Source: JBBIOU01 sp037443205 (GTDB lineage Bacteria; Bacteroidota; Bacteroidia; Flavobacteriales_D; UBA2798). From it: DNA of 24,362 nucleotides. Shown one piece after another: positions 4,343 to 14,024 of the stretch (positions within the stretch are counted from its first letter, which is position 1; each line of letters starts with the position of its first letter). The notes beneath the pieces are model-generated. The model was given only the letters and a program-made list of their open reading frames with translations. It was not told where the DNA came from and did not search any database. The position numbers and the translations under genes were made by a program. The stretch covers positions 1-24,362 of the forward strand of contig JBBIOU010000038.1 in NCBI GenBank assembly GCA_037443205.1, written 5' to 3'.

Positions 4343-7171
4343 TCAAATTTCTAATGCTGACGTTGAGTTTATGTTAGGGAAAAGTTGCTCATAAACTACC
4401 GAATGTATTCTTTTCGTAATACCTAATTTAATAATGGTTTTATTTTCTGCATCGGGATGTACACGGTTACTGATAAAAACATAAATGAGATTAATTTCCG
4501 GATCAACCCAAATAGCCGTACCGGTAAATCCTGTGTGTCCGAAAGTTTTTTCGGATGCGTAAGGAGAACAACCGTATGTATTGCCTTTTACCTGTGTGTT
4601 AAATCCTAATCCTCTGTGTGTGCCTTCTTGTTTGGTTGTAAATAATTTGATGGTAGAAGACTGTATAAATTGTTGACCTCCGTAATAACCGTTGTTTAAA
4701 AGCATTTGGCACAATACGGCCATGTCGTAGGCGCATGAAAACAAACCGGCATTACCGGCAACTCCTCCGTATAATGCTGCCGTAGGGTCATGCACATAAC
4801 CATGCACTAATTGCTTGCGCCAGTATTTATCCTGTTCGGTAGGAGCTATCTGATTTTTTTGAAATATTTTTAAAGGTAAAAAGCAGGTATATTTCATACC
4901 TAAGGGCTTATAAAATACCGAATCTAAATATCTATGCCATTTGTTATTTATCATTCTTGCATAAAACATTTGCAATACATTCATATTGGCATCACTGTAA
5001 CGATATGTTTTATTTTCATCAACCGAAATTTTATGTAAATCAAGTTTTATTGTATCTGTATAACAATTACCTAAATAAAAACTATCGGCTATAGTTACGG
5101 AAAAAAAATCACTCATTTCATCGCAAAAATATTTATCTAGTCTTCCGATAGAATCAGTAAAACGAGTAAACCTGATAATGTTATGCCCGGCAGGTAATCC
5201 GCTTTGATGTATCAGCAACTCTTTAAACGTAATATTTTTTAAAACACTTTCGCGTTTAAGATGTTTTTTAACTGTATCCGGTATAAACCGGTAAAGCGAG
5301 TCGTTTAATTTATATTTCCCTAAATCGTATAAATGCATACCCATTAAGGTAGTTGCGGCCACTTTTGTAATTGAAGCCAAGTCGTACAAATCATTCCACC
5401 TGGTATTGGGGCTTAAAGTATATTGATGATTACCAAATGATTTGTGATAAAAAATTTTACCATCTTTAGCAAAAAGTACTTGTCCTCCGGGAAATGCTTT
5501 ATTTCTTATTCCTTCTTGCATGATATAATCAATCTTTGCCAACGAATCACTGTGTATGCCTATCTCTTCGGGAAAACAAAATCCTATGCGCGAAGCTTTG
5601 GTAATTTTACCTTGACCAAAATACATACCATTAGCAGTAGTATAAGGTAATACAGCTTCAGTATTTTGAGAGCCAAACAATACATTAGCCACCAATGAAA
5701 ACTCATACGGTTTAATTTGATGCAATACCGTATTAAAATGTGGTGCAAAGCAAAGATTATCGCTGTGATAGCGGTTTATTAAGATGGCATAGTCATTTTT
5801 ACTTAATGCAATCAAGCCCAGTGAATCTTCGGGCTTTGATATTTTATAATTAAGTAAAAATACAGTTAATTGATTTTTTTGTTGTTTATATTTTTTAGAT
5901 GCTACGGCTGTACTTGCATAAAAAATATTTTTTGTTTTTAAAGAATATAAAGAAGCTTTTTCAATAAAATCGGGGGTAGTTTTGGTGCCTAACGAAACAA
6001 ATACAATCTCTTTTTTATCTATATTTTTTAATGGTAAAATTTGTTTTTTATCTTTTATCAATACTACGTTATTTTTATATATCCTGTAACAAATACCCAG
6101 CTTTTCAGTAGAATAGAATGCATCTTTATTTTGATATAATTCCTGTTCGATATTTTTGTTTTTAATTACCCAACTTTTAGCCAACAAAATAGTAAATACT
6201 CTTCTGTTAAGCTCCTGCTCTTTAATTTTACCTTGAAGAAATAATTGTTTTATTTCTTTAAATACAATGGGATAATGTTCACGGCAATTTATTAAATGCA
6301 CTCCGCTGGCCCATACTTTTTCCAGATAATTGGTTGTAATGGTATCTTTTAAACGCGTATATAAAAGCCCTTTGAAGTAATAATAAGTATTTAAAGTATC
6401 GTATAAATTTGCCGTATTAATACTAGAATAATACGATTCATCTACTTCTACCATGCCGGTTCTAACTGAGTCGAACAAATAACTTAACGCAACATTTTTG
6501 CCTGCACGAAAATTATAACTGAATATACCGCTGCACAAAAGCAGCTTATTATTTGTAAGTTGTATGTTTGCTTTTTGATTTTCGGATAAGAGAATTTTGT
6601 ACGGAATATATTTTTTCTGAACAGTATCGTTCATCATATCGGGATTAAATTTATAAGGAGAGATAAAAAAATTAAGTCCGCAGGAGTACGCTGATGAAAG
6701 CCATATTGAATCGGCCATTTTTTTGATATATTGATTATTTATGGCCAGCATTATTGTATCATCCAACATAAATTTTCCACCGGTCAGCGGAAAATAATAA
6801 TCAATATGCCCGCACAATAAGGGTATCTGTGCATTTTGTTTAAATTGCTTTTGTAAACTTAAAAACTGAGCTACATCATAACCTGTAAAAACAATTCCCG
6901 AAGGTTGTAAATCTTTACTAAATTGTTGGTTATTCTTAAATAATTCACAGTTAATTTCAGCCAATAACAGTTGGTTTATTTTTTCATCTACACTAAGGGT
7001 TTGTATCAATGAATCGGCCCACTTTGTGTTGGCCGTTAAAAATGTTTTTAAACCAATTTCGGATTTTGTAGGATATTTTTGCTCACCCGGAACAAACAAT
7101 AAAACATATATACTTGCTGCAATTACTGCTAAAACTGAAATTATTTTTATGTATGATTTAGATAAAAACAA
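4343..7171 (-). CDS. GH3-like plus serine beta-lactamase-fold fusion protein, membrane anchored
   Basis: 942 residues from a TTG start at 7171, three bases after the adhesin stop; no ATG lies near the N-terminus. A hydrophobic anchor (about 8-27) is followed by a region laid out like the GH3 N-terminal domain of NagZ-type hexosaminidases (SVDEKINQLLLAEI at 60-73, SGIVFTGYD at 91-99). The usual KHFPGHGDT-type motif is missing, replaced around 209-220 by KLLLCSGIFSYN. From about 535 to the end is a class C beta-lactamase/penicillin-binding-like domain with S600-I-T-K603, Y725-S-D and H879-T-G. Fusions of this kind occur in Bacteroidota and are thought to act on peptidoglycan or its fragments in the periplasm. 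The serine hydrolase half looks active; the GH3 half does not. It is the last gene of the operon. Confidence 0.85.
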   Translation of the reverse strand: MFLSKSYIKIISVLAVIAASIYVLLFVPGEQKYPTKSEIGLKTFLTANTKWADSLIQTLSVDEKINQLLLAEINCELFKNNQQFSKDLQPSGIVFTGYDVAQFLSLQKQFKQNAQIPLLCGHIDYYFPLTGGKFMLDDTIMLAINNQYIKKMADSIWLSSAYSCGLNFFISPYKFNPDMMNDTVQKKYIPYKILLSENQKANIQLTNNKLLLCSGIFSYNFRAGKNVALSYLFDSVRTGMVEVDESYYSSINTANLYDTLNTYYYFKGLLYTRLKDTITTNYLEKVWASGVHLINCREHYPIVFKEIKQLFLQGKIKEQELNRRVFTILLAKSWVIKNKNIEQELYQNKDAFYSTEKLGICYRIYKNNVVLIKDKKQILPLKNIDKKEIVFVSLGTKTTPDFIEKASLYSLKTKNIFYASTAVASKKYKQQKNQLTVFLLNYKISKPEDSLGLIALSKNDYAILINRYHSDNLCFAPHFNTVLHQIKPYEFSLVANVLFGSQNTEAVLPYTTANGMYFGQGKITKASRIGFCFPEEIGIHSDSLAKIDYIMQEGIRNKAFPGGQVLFAKDGKIFYHKSFGNHQYTLSPNTRWNDLYDLASITKVAATTLMGMHLYDLGKYKLNDSLYRFIPDTVKKHLKRESVLKNITFKELLIHQSGLPAGHNIIRFTRFTDSIGRLDKYFCDEMSDFFSVTIADSFYLGNCYTDTIKLDLHKISVDENKTYRYSDANMNVLQMFYARMINNKWHRYLDSVFYKPLGMKYTCFLPLKIFQKNQIAPTEQDKYWRKQLVHGYVHDPTAALYGGVAGNAGLFSCAYDMAVLCQMLLNNGYYGGQQFIQSSTIKLFTTKQEGTHRGLGFNTQVKGNTYGCSPYASEKTFGHTGFTGTAIWVDPEINLIYVFISNRVHPDAENKTIIKLGITKRIHSVVYEQLFPNINSTSALEI

Positions 7172-7174
7172 TAA

Positions 7175-10100
7175 TTATTTCCTTCTTAGTTCAATAAATC
7201 CGTTCTTTTTGGTATTATTTTCATCATTTAATATCAACACGTAAAAATAAGTACCATCTACTACATTTGTACCTGTTATCAGAAGTTTTTTATTGTTGTT
7301 TTGTCCTTTCCAATCGTTGGTATAAGGCTTGGCGCTAAACACAAGGTCGCCCCAGCGGTTGTAAATATAAATTTCATTTTCGGGGTATCTTTCTATACCC
7401 AGTATTACAAACTCGTCATTCACACCATCATCGTTAGGCGAAAAACCACTTGGTATAACCAACTCTGTTTCATTAATAATTCTGATAACAATTTGTGCCG
7501 TATCGCAATATGCCGGGCAGGTACTGTCACAGATGGTGTATAAAATCACTTCTGTTCCGTAAAAGCCGTTGTTTGGTGTGTAAGTGAGGTTTGTTCCATT
7601 CAATGTAAATGTTCCGTTAGCGGGATTATTTAAAATACTTACTGAATTGTTATGATTGCCGGCATCATTGAGTATAACATCAACACTACCCGATGGCGGA
7701 TTGAGTGCATTTGTAACCGTAATATTTAAAGTGTCATCTGCTGCATCAAGCAATAAGGTAGTATTGTTAATAAACAAAGTAACCATATCACTGTTCGAAC
7801 ATCCGTTAATATCGGTAACCGTAACAGTATAGCTTGTATTCGTGTTGCCGGTACTTACGGATATTGTTTGTGTATTGGCACTATTACTCCATAAGTAAGC
7901 AGGTTGTATGGCATTGGTAGTGGCTGTTAAATTAATTACGGTATAAGGACAAACCGTTTGGTCGCTACCGGCATCAACCAATGGTAAGGGGTTAACAACA
8001 ATGGTAACCGGATATCTGCCTCCCAAATTAATACAACCATCAGCGCTGGTTGCTTCAATGTAATAAGTAGTAGTACTTAACGGGCTAACAGTTAATGGAA
8101 CTGTGCCTATGGGTGTACCGCCAGTACTCTGTGTATAAACTTGTATGGAATTTGCTCCGCTTACAACAGCATTTATTACGCTGCTCTGACCGATACATAT
8201 TGAACCGGGTGAAGCAAAAACGTTGCTGATTACCGGTGCCTGATTTACTGTTACGTTATAGTTTGCCGTATTAGAACATCCATTGGCATCAGTACCTACA
8301 ACCGTGTATTGCCCGCTGGCATTTAAAGTAATGTTATTTATTTGATTTGTTGCTTGTGTTGAAACAAAATTATTGGGTCCTGTCCAGCTATAACCGGCAC
8401 CTCCGTTTGCGCTAAATTGTAAATTATCTCCTTCACAAACGGTTGTATTACCTGTTACGGTTATTACAGGCAATGAATTTACAGTAATGTTTATTGAAGC
8501 ATTTGCAGTACCATTACAACCTCCGGGATTGGTTACCTGCACGGTATATGTAGTATTTGCTGTCGGACTTACCACAATTTGCTGTGTATTTTGGCCGGTA
8601 TTCCAGTTGTAAGCGCTACCGCTGGTAGATGTTAAGGTAACTGACTGACCGATGCAAATAGAATTGGAGGGTGTAGCCGTAATGTTCACGGCCGGATTAT
8701 TAACAACCTGTACATTGGTTGTAAAACTATTAGAACAACCATTTGCATCTGTAATAATTACTGTATAAACTCCGGCATTGGCCATCGTTACAGAAGCAAT
8801 GACAGGATTTTGTTGGGTTGATGAAAATGAATTGGGACCCGTCCAACTATAACTAACTCCTCCGTTTGCCGATAAATTAAGCGTTGAACCCACACACACA
8901 GGGCCGTTATTTAAAGCGCTGCCGGTAGGTAAAGGATTTATTACCACACTGGTTTGTGCCGTATTCTGGCAACCATTGCTATTGGTAGCTGTAACCGTAT
9001 AAACACCGGTATTTACCGAACTCACATTACTGATTGCAGGATTTTGTTGGGTTGATGAAAATGAGTTAGGACCCGTCCAACTAAAAGACACCAGGTTATT
9101 TCCGGTGCATTGAAGATTTAATGTATTGCCGGTACACACCGGTGAATTGCTGCTTGCATTTACCGATGGCAGCGGATTGACAGTAACGTTTACTGTTGCT
9201 GTATTGCTGCAACCATAAATATCGGTAACATTGACGTTATATACACCGGCATGAATGGCACTGACATTTGGGATGGCCGGATTTTGCAAATTACTGGTAA
9301 ATGAATTAGGGCCTGTCCAACTGTAAACAGAGCCTCCACCGGCATTCAGATTAAGTGTTTGCCCTGTACATACACTTACCGGATTATTTGTATTAATGGT
9401 AGGTAGTGGTCTAACATATATTGTTTTAGTAAGGGTTTGGCGGTTACCACACACTCCATAAACATCCAACGAATAAGTGGTAGTAGTTGAAGGTGTAACC
9501 GTTAAGTTTTGAGTAGTATTGCCTCCCGGTTGCCATTCGTAGGCTGTACCTCCGTTAGGACCAAACAAAGTAACCGACTGCCCGTAACAAATTGTATCTG
9601 CCGTAGCTGTAATGCTAGTAAACTGTACGCCTCCGCTGGCGGTAATACTATAACTACAGATATCTCCCGCATATCCGTCAATCATTAAATAATAATCCTG
9701 ACCAATGGTAAGATTATTAGCCGTGATAGTCAGGGTAGAAGAACCTTCTTTAAAATCGGATACCGGAGTAAAATTGCAGCAAGCCGAAGCTGCAGAAAAT
9801 ATTTGCATTTGTATTCCTCCTGAAGGATAATTACCAACAAAGCAATTGGTAATAGAAACTGTTAAAGTAGCTGTAGTATTTGCTGCGGTAAATCTTATCC
9901 ATGAATTATTATCAATTCTAACATCGCAGGCAGGTGCACCTACTCCCCACGAACCTCCTAATCCAAAAATACCGCCTTGGCAGGTACCGGGTGTATAGGT
10001 GTAAGTGGGTGGATTATTCATTTCGGCTAATCCACGCATGTTACAAGGTCTGTCTATGGTATAGGCAGCAGAAGTTGTTCCGCTGTAACCATTCAAATCA

Positions 10101-11458
10101 CAAATGTATAGGGCGTTGGCACAATTATCATTTACATTGGTGGTTACACAAAAGCCAATGTTACCGGTAGTGCTGCCATTATACGCCCAGTATCGTAAAT
10201 ATACTGTAGTGCCAGGCGTTAATCCGGTTAAATTTAAAAATGGTTTTAAATCGTTTGCCGTACCCGGATAATTGTAATCGTCAGAACAGGCAATTTGCGT
10301 TAATGATGTACAGGTTCCGCTATACAGGGCCATAGCCACATCATTGATGCCGTATCCCGGCTGTGCAGTAATGGTAAGATTACCTGTAGCCGGTACCGTA
10401 ATTGCAAACCATACATCTTTGGGAGCAGGCGAATTATGAAAACCACCCTGTTGCGGGGCCGAGCCTCCGGCACAACTTGAGGGAACCGGAACACCGGTAG
10501 TGGTAGTTGCGCCAACCGTAGAAAAATTTAAATAATTACAAGCTGAAGTTACGGCAGGTAGTTGTATCGCTCCGCATGGATTATCGTTGGGAGGTACGGG
10601 TGGCGTAGAACCTGTTACACATATTTGGAAGGGTGCACCTCCTGTATTTGAATAATAATCATAAACGCGGATGTAATAAGTATTACCGGCAGTTAAACCA
10701 ACCGCATTGATTATTTCGTTGCCATTTAAAAAGGCATTATCCATACAAGTGATTGACGTTAAATTACCGCAATTGCCGCTGTATAATTGAACAACGGCAT
10801 CCATGCCTGCAGATGGATCAACCGTAATGGTGTGTACCGAACTGGTAGCTACAAAACTAAACCACACATCATCATCTGCCGTTCCTGTACAACCGGCTAA
10901 TGACTGCGAAGCGTTTAAACTGGTAGCATTACTATAAATACAAGATGAATTAACCGTTAATGCAGTAGCAGCGCTGCAGTTATCATTTGCCGGTGGTGGC
11001 GGTGGCGTGGTAATACAAATTGTGAATGTATTGGGCGAACCACCACCTGTAAAGTAATGATATATTCTGACGCGGTAGGTTGCTCCGATGGTAAGGTTGT
11101 TGGCATATATAGTTTCAGTTTGGCCCATATTGGTATTATCCATACAACTGATGGTTGTAAGTAAATTACACGGACCCGAAAACAATTGCACCACCGGATC
11201 TAAACCTGCCGAAGGAACTACCGTAATTTGGTGAGAAGTAGAAGTAGCTGTAAACTGATACCATACATCATCATCAGCATTACCCACACAACCCGGTATA
11301 TTTTGTGATGAACCGGTTGCTCCTGCTACAGGACTGCTACAATTAGGCATTATCGGAACAGTAACCGCTCCCGAACAATTCTCGGATTGTGATATAACAT
11401 CACTTGTAGCAATAAAAATAAATGCTATACAAAAAATCTCCGTCTTAAAATATTTCAT
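7175..11458 (-). CDS. giant type IX-secreted adhesin-like protein with PPC-like and Ig/PKD-like repeats
   Basis: 1427 residues. A signal peptide occupies about 1-23 (IFCIAFIFIATSDVISQ). The N-terminal part to about 600 contains four related modules starting with N-D/E-N-C, with DDVW(Y/F)xF and LFSGxC motifs, resembling bacterial pre-peptidase C-terminal (PPC) domains. Then follow about seven to eight Ig/PKD-like repeats of roughly 78-80 residues, four with WTGPN(S/N)F, most ending in GC(S/Q)N. The C-terminus (LVIPSGFSPNDDGVNDEF ... IYNRWGDLVF ... GTYFYVLIL) is the gliding-motility-associated CHU_C/type B type IX sorting domain. The product should be exported by Sec, then moved across the outer membrane by T9SS to the surface or medium. 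It sits 11 nt after a small exported protein and 3 nt before the GH3/serine hydrolase gene. Ligand unknown. Confidence 0.92.
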   Translation of the reverse strand: MKYFKTEIFCIAFIFIATSDVISQSENCSGAVTVPIMPNCSSPVAGATGSSQNIPGCVGNADDDVWYQFTATSTSHQITVVPSAGLDPVVQLFSGPCNLLTTISCMDNTNMGQTETIYANNLTIGATYRVRIYHYFTGGGSPNTFTICITTPPPPPANDNCSAATALTVNSSCIYSNATSLNASQSLAGCTGTADDDVWFSFVATSSVHTITVDPSAGMDAVVQLYSGNCGNLTSITCMDNAFLNGNEIINAVGLTAGNTYYIRVYDYYSNTGGAPFQICVTGSTPPVPPNDNPCGAIQLPAVTSACNYLNFSTVGATTTTGVPVPSSCAGGSAPQQGGFHNSPAPKDVWFAITVPATGNLTITAQPGYGINDVAMALYSGTCTSLTQIACSDDYNYPGTANDLKPFLNLTGLTPGTTVYLRYWAYNGSTTGNIGFCVTTNVNDNCANALYICDLNGYSGTTSAAYTIDRPCNMRGLAEMNNPPTYTYTPGTCQGGIFGLGGSWGVGAPACDVRIDNNSWIRFTAANTTATLTVSITNCFVGNYPSGGIQMQIFSAASACCNFTPVSDFKEGSSTLTITANNLTIGQDYYLMIDGYAGDICSYSITASGGVQFTSITATADTICYGQSVTLFGPNGGTAYEWQPGGNTTQNLTVTPSTTTTYSLDVYGVCGNRQTLTKTIYVRPLPTINTNNPVSVCTGQTLNLNAGGGSVYSWTGPNSFTSNLQNPAIPNVSAIHAGVYNVNVTDIYGCSNTATVNVTVNPLPSVNASSNSPVCTGNTLNLQCTGNNLVSFSWTGPNSFSSTQQNPAISNVSSVNTGVYTVTATNSNGCQNTAQTSVVINPLPTGSALNNGPVCVGSTLNLSANGGVSYSWTGPNSFSSTQQNPVIASVTMANAGVYTVIITDANGCSNSFTTNVQVVNNPAVNITATPSNSICIGQSVTLTSTSGSAYNWNTGQNTQQIVVSPTANTTYTVQVTNPGGCNGTANASINITVNSLPVITVTGNTTVCEGDNLQFSANGGAGYSWTGPNNFVSTQATNQINNITLNASGQYTVVGTDANGCSNTANYNVTVNQAPVISNVFASPGSICIGQSSVINAVVSGANSIQVYTQSTGGTPIGTVPLTVSPLSTTTYYIEATSADGCINLGGRYPVTIVVNPLPLVDAGSDQTVCPYTVINLTATTNAIQPAYLWSNSANTQTISVSTGNTNTSYTVTVTDINGCSNSDMVTLFINNTTLLLDAADDTLNITVTNALNPPSGSVDVILNDAGNHNNSVSILNNPANGTFTLNGTNLTYTPNNGFYGTEVILYTICDSTCPAYCDTAQIVIRIINETELVIPSGFSPNDDGVNDEFVILGIERYPENEIYIYNRWGDLVFSAKPYTNDWKGQNNNKKLLITGTNVVDGTYFYVLILNDENNTKKNGFIELRRK
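8804..9090 (-). repeat. near-identical direct repeats inside the adhesin gene
   Basis: A block starting AGGATTTTGTTGGGTTGATG on the plus strand at 8804 recurs at 9038, an offset of 234 bases (78 codons). A third, weaker copy starts near 9279. They encode the WTGPNSFSSTQQNP part of adjacent Ig-like modules. The high DNA identity indicates recent module duplication or gene conversion. Confidence 0.75.
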
Positions 11459-11469
11459 ATAATGCTTAA

Positions 11470-11811
11470 TTATTTTGTTTTTTCAAGTGTAAAATCAACA
11501 GGTGTCATCCCGTAATGAATTATTTTTTGCTTAATAAGTGCAGGATCTATTTTTTGCTTTTGATTTTCTCCGGTTGTAGCATCTTCTTTGTAATATAAAA
11601 TTATCTGACCCTTTTTACTATCGGGTTTATAGCGATGTTTTACAACACAATCTTTGTAAAGTTTCTGTAAATCGCTGACTAAATTGTTCAAATGACTTTC
11701 GTCCTGAATATTATCAATAGTGTAGGCTAAAGTAAATGCTTCTGCCGTCTGATGTGCAGCTATGTTTGAACTAAAAACAACTGTTAAAATTAACCCGTAA
11801 ATTAGTTTCAT
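11470..11811 (-). CDS. small exported protein of unknown function, first gene of the adhesin operon
   Basis: 113 residues. The N-terminal signal peptide (about 1-19, LIYGLILTVVFSSNIAAH) is followed by a short mixed alpha/beta domain (AFTLAYTIDNIQDESHLNNL ... GQIILYYKEDA ... IIHYGMTPVDFTLE) with no cysteine pair except a single C. No family is recognised. It lies 11 nt upstream of the adhesin gene and follows a good -33/-7 promoter, so it likely opens a three-gene transcript with the adhesin and the GH3/serine hydrolase. A periplasmic or secreted accessory role is inferred from context only. Confidence 0.75.
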   Translation of the reverse strand: MKLIYGLILTVVFSSNIAAHQTAEAFTLAYTIDNIQDESHLNNLVSDLQKLYKDCVVKHRYKPDSKKGQIILYYKEDATTGENQKQKIDPALIKQKIIHYGMTPVDFTLEKTK

Positions 11812-11826
11812 ATTTTATTTTTTTAG

Positions 11827-11860
11827 CAAATATATGTAATTAACTCTATCATTTTCAAAA
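11827..11860 (-). promoter_or_regulatory. candidate promoter of the adhesin operon
   Basis: On the minus strand, TTTTG (11856-11860), a 21-nt spacer and TATATTTG (11827-11834) match the Bacteroidota TTTG/TAnnTTTG pattern. The -7 element ends 15 nt before the ATG at 11811, which implies a very short leader. Confidence 0.6.
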
Positions 11861-11892
11861 TGTTGACATTATATATTTATCAACTTTATGTG

Positions 11893-11914
11893 AAACTTTG
11901 ATATTTCAAAGTTT
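11893..11914. promoter_or_regulatory. 9-bp inverted repeat in the divergent acs/adhesin-operon control region
   Basis: AAACTTTGA and TCAAAGTTT flank a 4-base loop (TATT). It lies about 40 nt before the acs start and about 33 nt beyond the -33 of the opposite promoter. It could be an operator for a dimeric regulator or a transcript hairpin. No follow-on T-run marks a terminator. Confidence 0.45.
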
Positions 11915-11953
11915 TGCCAAGTTGTAAGTTTTTCCTCTTATTTATTTATTTTC

Positions 11954-13867
11954 ATGCAGAAATTTTTAATTATGAAAACCATTCAATCAATCGAACAATA
12001 TCATGCGGAATACCAAAAAAGCATTGAAAATCCTGAATCTTTCTGGGCAGAAATTGCAGACAACTTTACCTGGAGAAAAAAATGGGATAAAGTTTTAGAA
12101 TGGAATTTTAATGAGCCTAATGTAAAATGGTTTATTAATGGCAAATTAAATATTACCGAAAACTGCTTAGACCGCCACTTGGAAAAAAATGGTAATAAAA
12201 TCGCCCTGATTTTTGAGCCTAATGATGTCAATGAAAAAAGCACAAGCTATACCTACAAAAAATTACACACCGAAGTTTGCAAGTTTGCCAACGTGTTAAA
12301 AAATAATGGCGCTAAAAAAGGCGACCGCATTTGCATTTACATGCCCATGATACCCGAAGCTGTAATAGCCATGCTTGCCTGCGCACGCATAGGTGCAATA
12401 CACAGTGTTGTATTTGGTGGCTTTTCGGCAGCATCACTTTCTGGCAGAATTCAAGATGCTGATTGCAATATTTTAATTACCGCAGATGGCGCCTATCGCG
12501 GAGCAAAAGATATTCCACTAAAAGATGTTGCTGATGAAGCTTTAGAAACATGCCCATCGGTAAAAAAAGTAATTGTGTTTGAGCGTACGCATTCCAATAT
12601 AAAACTAATCGAAGGCCGCGATGTACTTTGGAAAGATGAAATGCAAAAAGTAAATGCCGATTGCCCTGCAGAAACAATGGATGCAGAAGACATGCTCTTT
12701 ATTCTTTATACATCCGGTTCTACCGGAAAACCTAAAGGAGTAGTACATACCTGTGGCGGTTATATGGTTTATACAGCTTATAGTTTTCAAAATGTTTTTC
12801 AATATAAAACAAATGATATTTATTGGTGTACAGCTGATGTAGGATGGATAACCGGACATTCGTATATTGTTTATGGACCTTTGCTTTCTGGTGCTACACA
12901 AGTAATTTTTGAAGGTATACCAACTTACCCCGATGCTGGCCGCTTTTGGCAAGTAATTGATAAATATAAAGTAACCCATTTCTATACGGCACCAACAGCC
13001 ATTCGTGCTTTAGAAGCAACCGGACTGGATTATGTTAAACCATACAAATTAGATTCGCTAAAAGTATTAGGCAGTGTTGGAGAGCCCATAAATGAAGAGG
13101 CCTGGAACTGGTACCATAAAAATATTGGTAAAGAAAAATGCCCCATTGTAGATACCTGGTGGCAAACAGAAACAGGTGGAATTTTAATTTCACCTCTTGC
13201 CGGTATAACACCTACCAAACCCGGATTTGCAACATTGCCATTGCCGGGAGTTCAACCTGTTTTAGTAGATGATAAAGGAAATGAAATACAAGGCAACGGA
13301 GTAGAAGGAAATCTCTGTATAAAATTCCCTTGGCCGAGTATGATACGCACTACTTATGGCGACCATGAGCGATGCCGACAAAATTATTTTGCTACTTACC
13401 ATAATTTATATTTTACTGGAGATGGCTGCAAACGCGATGAAGACGGCTATTACCGAATTACCGGAAGAGTAGATGATGTTATAAATGTAAGCGGGCATCG
13501 CATTGGAACAGCCGAAGTAGAAAGTGCCATTAACCTACACCCTGATATTGTTGAAAGTGCCGTTGTTGGCTATCCGCACGATATTAAAGGACAAGGAATT
13601 TACGCCTATGTAATTTCCACCAAGCAAAATGATGATGTAGAATTATTACGAAAAGAAATTACCGCCATTGTAAACAAACAAATTGGCCCAATTGCCAAAC
13701 CCGATAAAATACAAGTAGTACCGGGCTTACCTAAAACACGCAGCGGAAAAATTATGCGTAGAATTTTACGCAAAATTGCTGAAGGCGATGTTACTAATTT
13801 AGGTGATACCTCTACCCTGCTCGACCCCGCTGTAGTTGAAGAAATTAAAAAAGGAGCTTTGAACTAA
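11954..13867 (+). CDS. acs: acetyl-CoA synthetase (AMP-forming)
   Basis: 637 residues, close to the usual ~650. It converts acetate, ATP and CoA to acetyl-CoA through an acetyl-adenylate in the cytosol, for acetate assimilation. Visible motifs: the AMP-binding loop YTSGSTGKPKG (252-262), DTWWQTETGG (400-409) lining the acetyl pocket, GRVDDVINVSGHRIGTAEVE (504-523) with the hinge Asp, and the C-terminal KTRSGKIMRR whose K599 is the adenylation lysine acetylated in many Acs enzymes. A second in-frame ATG at 11972 (MKTIQSIEQYH) is a likely alternative start, because MQKFLI is unlike family N-termini. It is divergent from the adhesin operon and followed by a 157-nt gap, so probably monocistronic. 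No pat or sirtuin gene is nearby. Confidence 0.95.
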   Translation: MQKFLIMKTIQSIEQYHAEYQKSIENPESFWAEIADNFTWRKKWDKVLEWNFNEPNVKWFINGKLNITENCLDRHLEKNGNKIALIFEPNDVNEKSTSYTYKKLHTEVCKFANVLKNNGAKKGDRICIYMPMIPEAVIAMLACARIGAIHSVVFGGFSAASLSGRIQDADCNILITADGAYRGAKDIPLKDVADEALETCPSVKKVIVFERTHSNIKLIEGRDVLWKDEMQKVNADCPAETMDAEDMLFILYTSGSTGKPKGVVHTCGGYMVYTAYSFQNVFQYKTNDIYWCTADVGWITGHSYIVYGPLLSGATQVIFEGIPTYPDAGRFWQVIDKYKVTHFYTAPTAIRALEATGLDYVKPYKLDSLKVLGSVGEPINEEAWNWYHKNIGKEKCPIVDTWWQTETGGILISPLAGITPTKPGFATLPLPGVQPVLVDDKGNEIQGNGVEGNLCIKFPWPSMIRTTYGDHERCRQNYFATYHNLYFTGDGCKRDEDGYYRITGRVDDVINVSGHRIGTAEVESAINLHPDIVESAVVGYPHDIKGQGIYAYVISTKQNDDVELLRKEITAIVNKQIGPIAKPDKIQVVPGLPKTRSGKIMRRILRKIAEGDVTNLGDTSTLLDPAVVEEIKKGALN

Positions 13868-13908
13868 ATCCAAACCGCATAATAAAACTAAAACTTTCTA
13901 TGCTGCTA

Positions 13909-13929
13909 ATTATATTCCGGTAATATAAT
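13909..13929. repeat. A+T-rich hairpin downstream of acs
   Basis: ATTATATT and AATATAAT pair perfectly across a CCGGT loop, 42 nt after the acs stop. There is no T-run after it, so it is at best a weak terminator or an RNA 3'-end stabiliser. Confidence 0.4.
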
Positions 13930-14024
13930 GTTGCCAAACTAAAAAACATGTATAATTATCATATTAACATAGTCTGGATACAACACATTAAAATAACTAA
14001 CTTTACGGCATAAAATTAATCAGC

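Noticed and set aside
8200..9400. Regular ~234-240-bp periodicity, considered as a CRISPR-like or satellite array
   Set aside because: The period equals 78-80 codons and stays in frame within the adhesin gene, so it reflects Ig-like protein modules.
12605..12979. 124-codon ORF antisense to acs
   Set aside because: Shadow of acs, with a low-complexity residue pattern and no start signal.
13909..13929. acs terminator
   Set aside because: The stem is all A/T and no T-run follows; kept only as a low-confidence hairpin.
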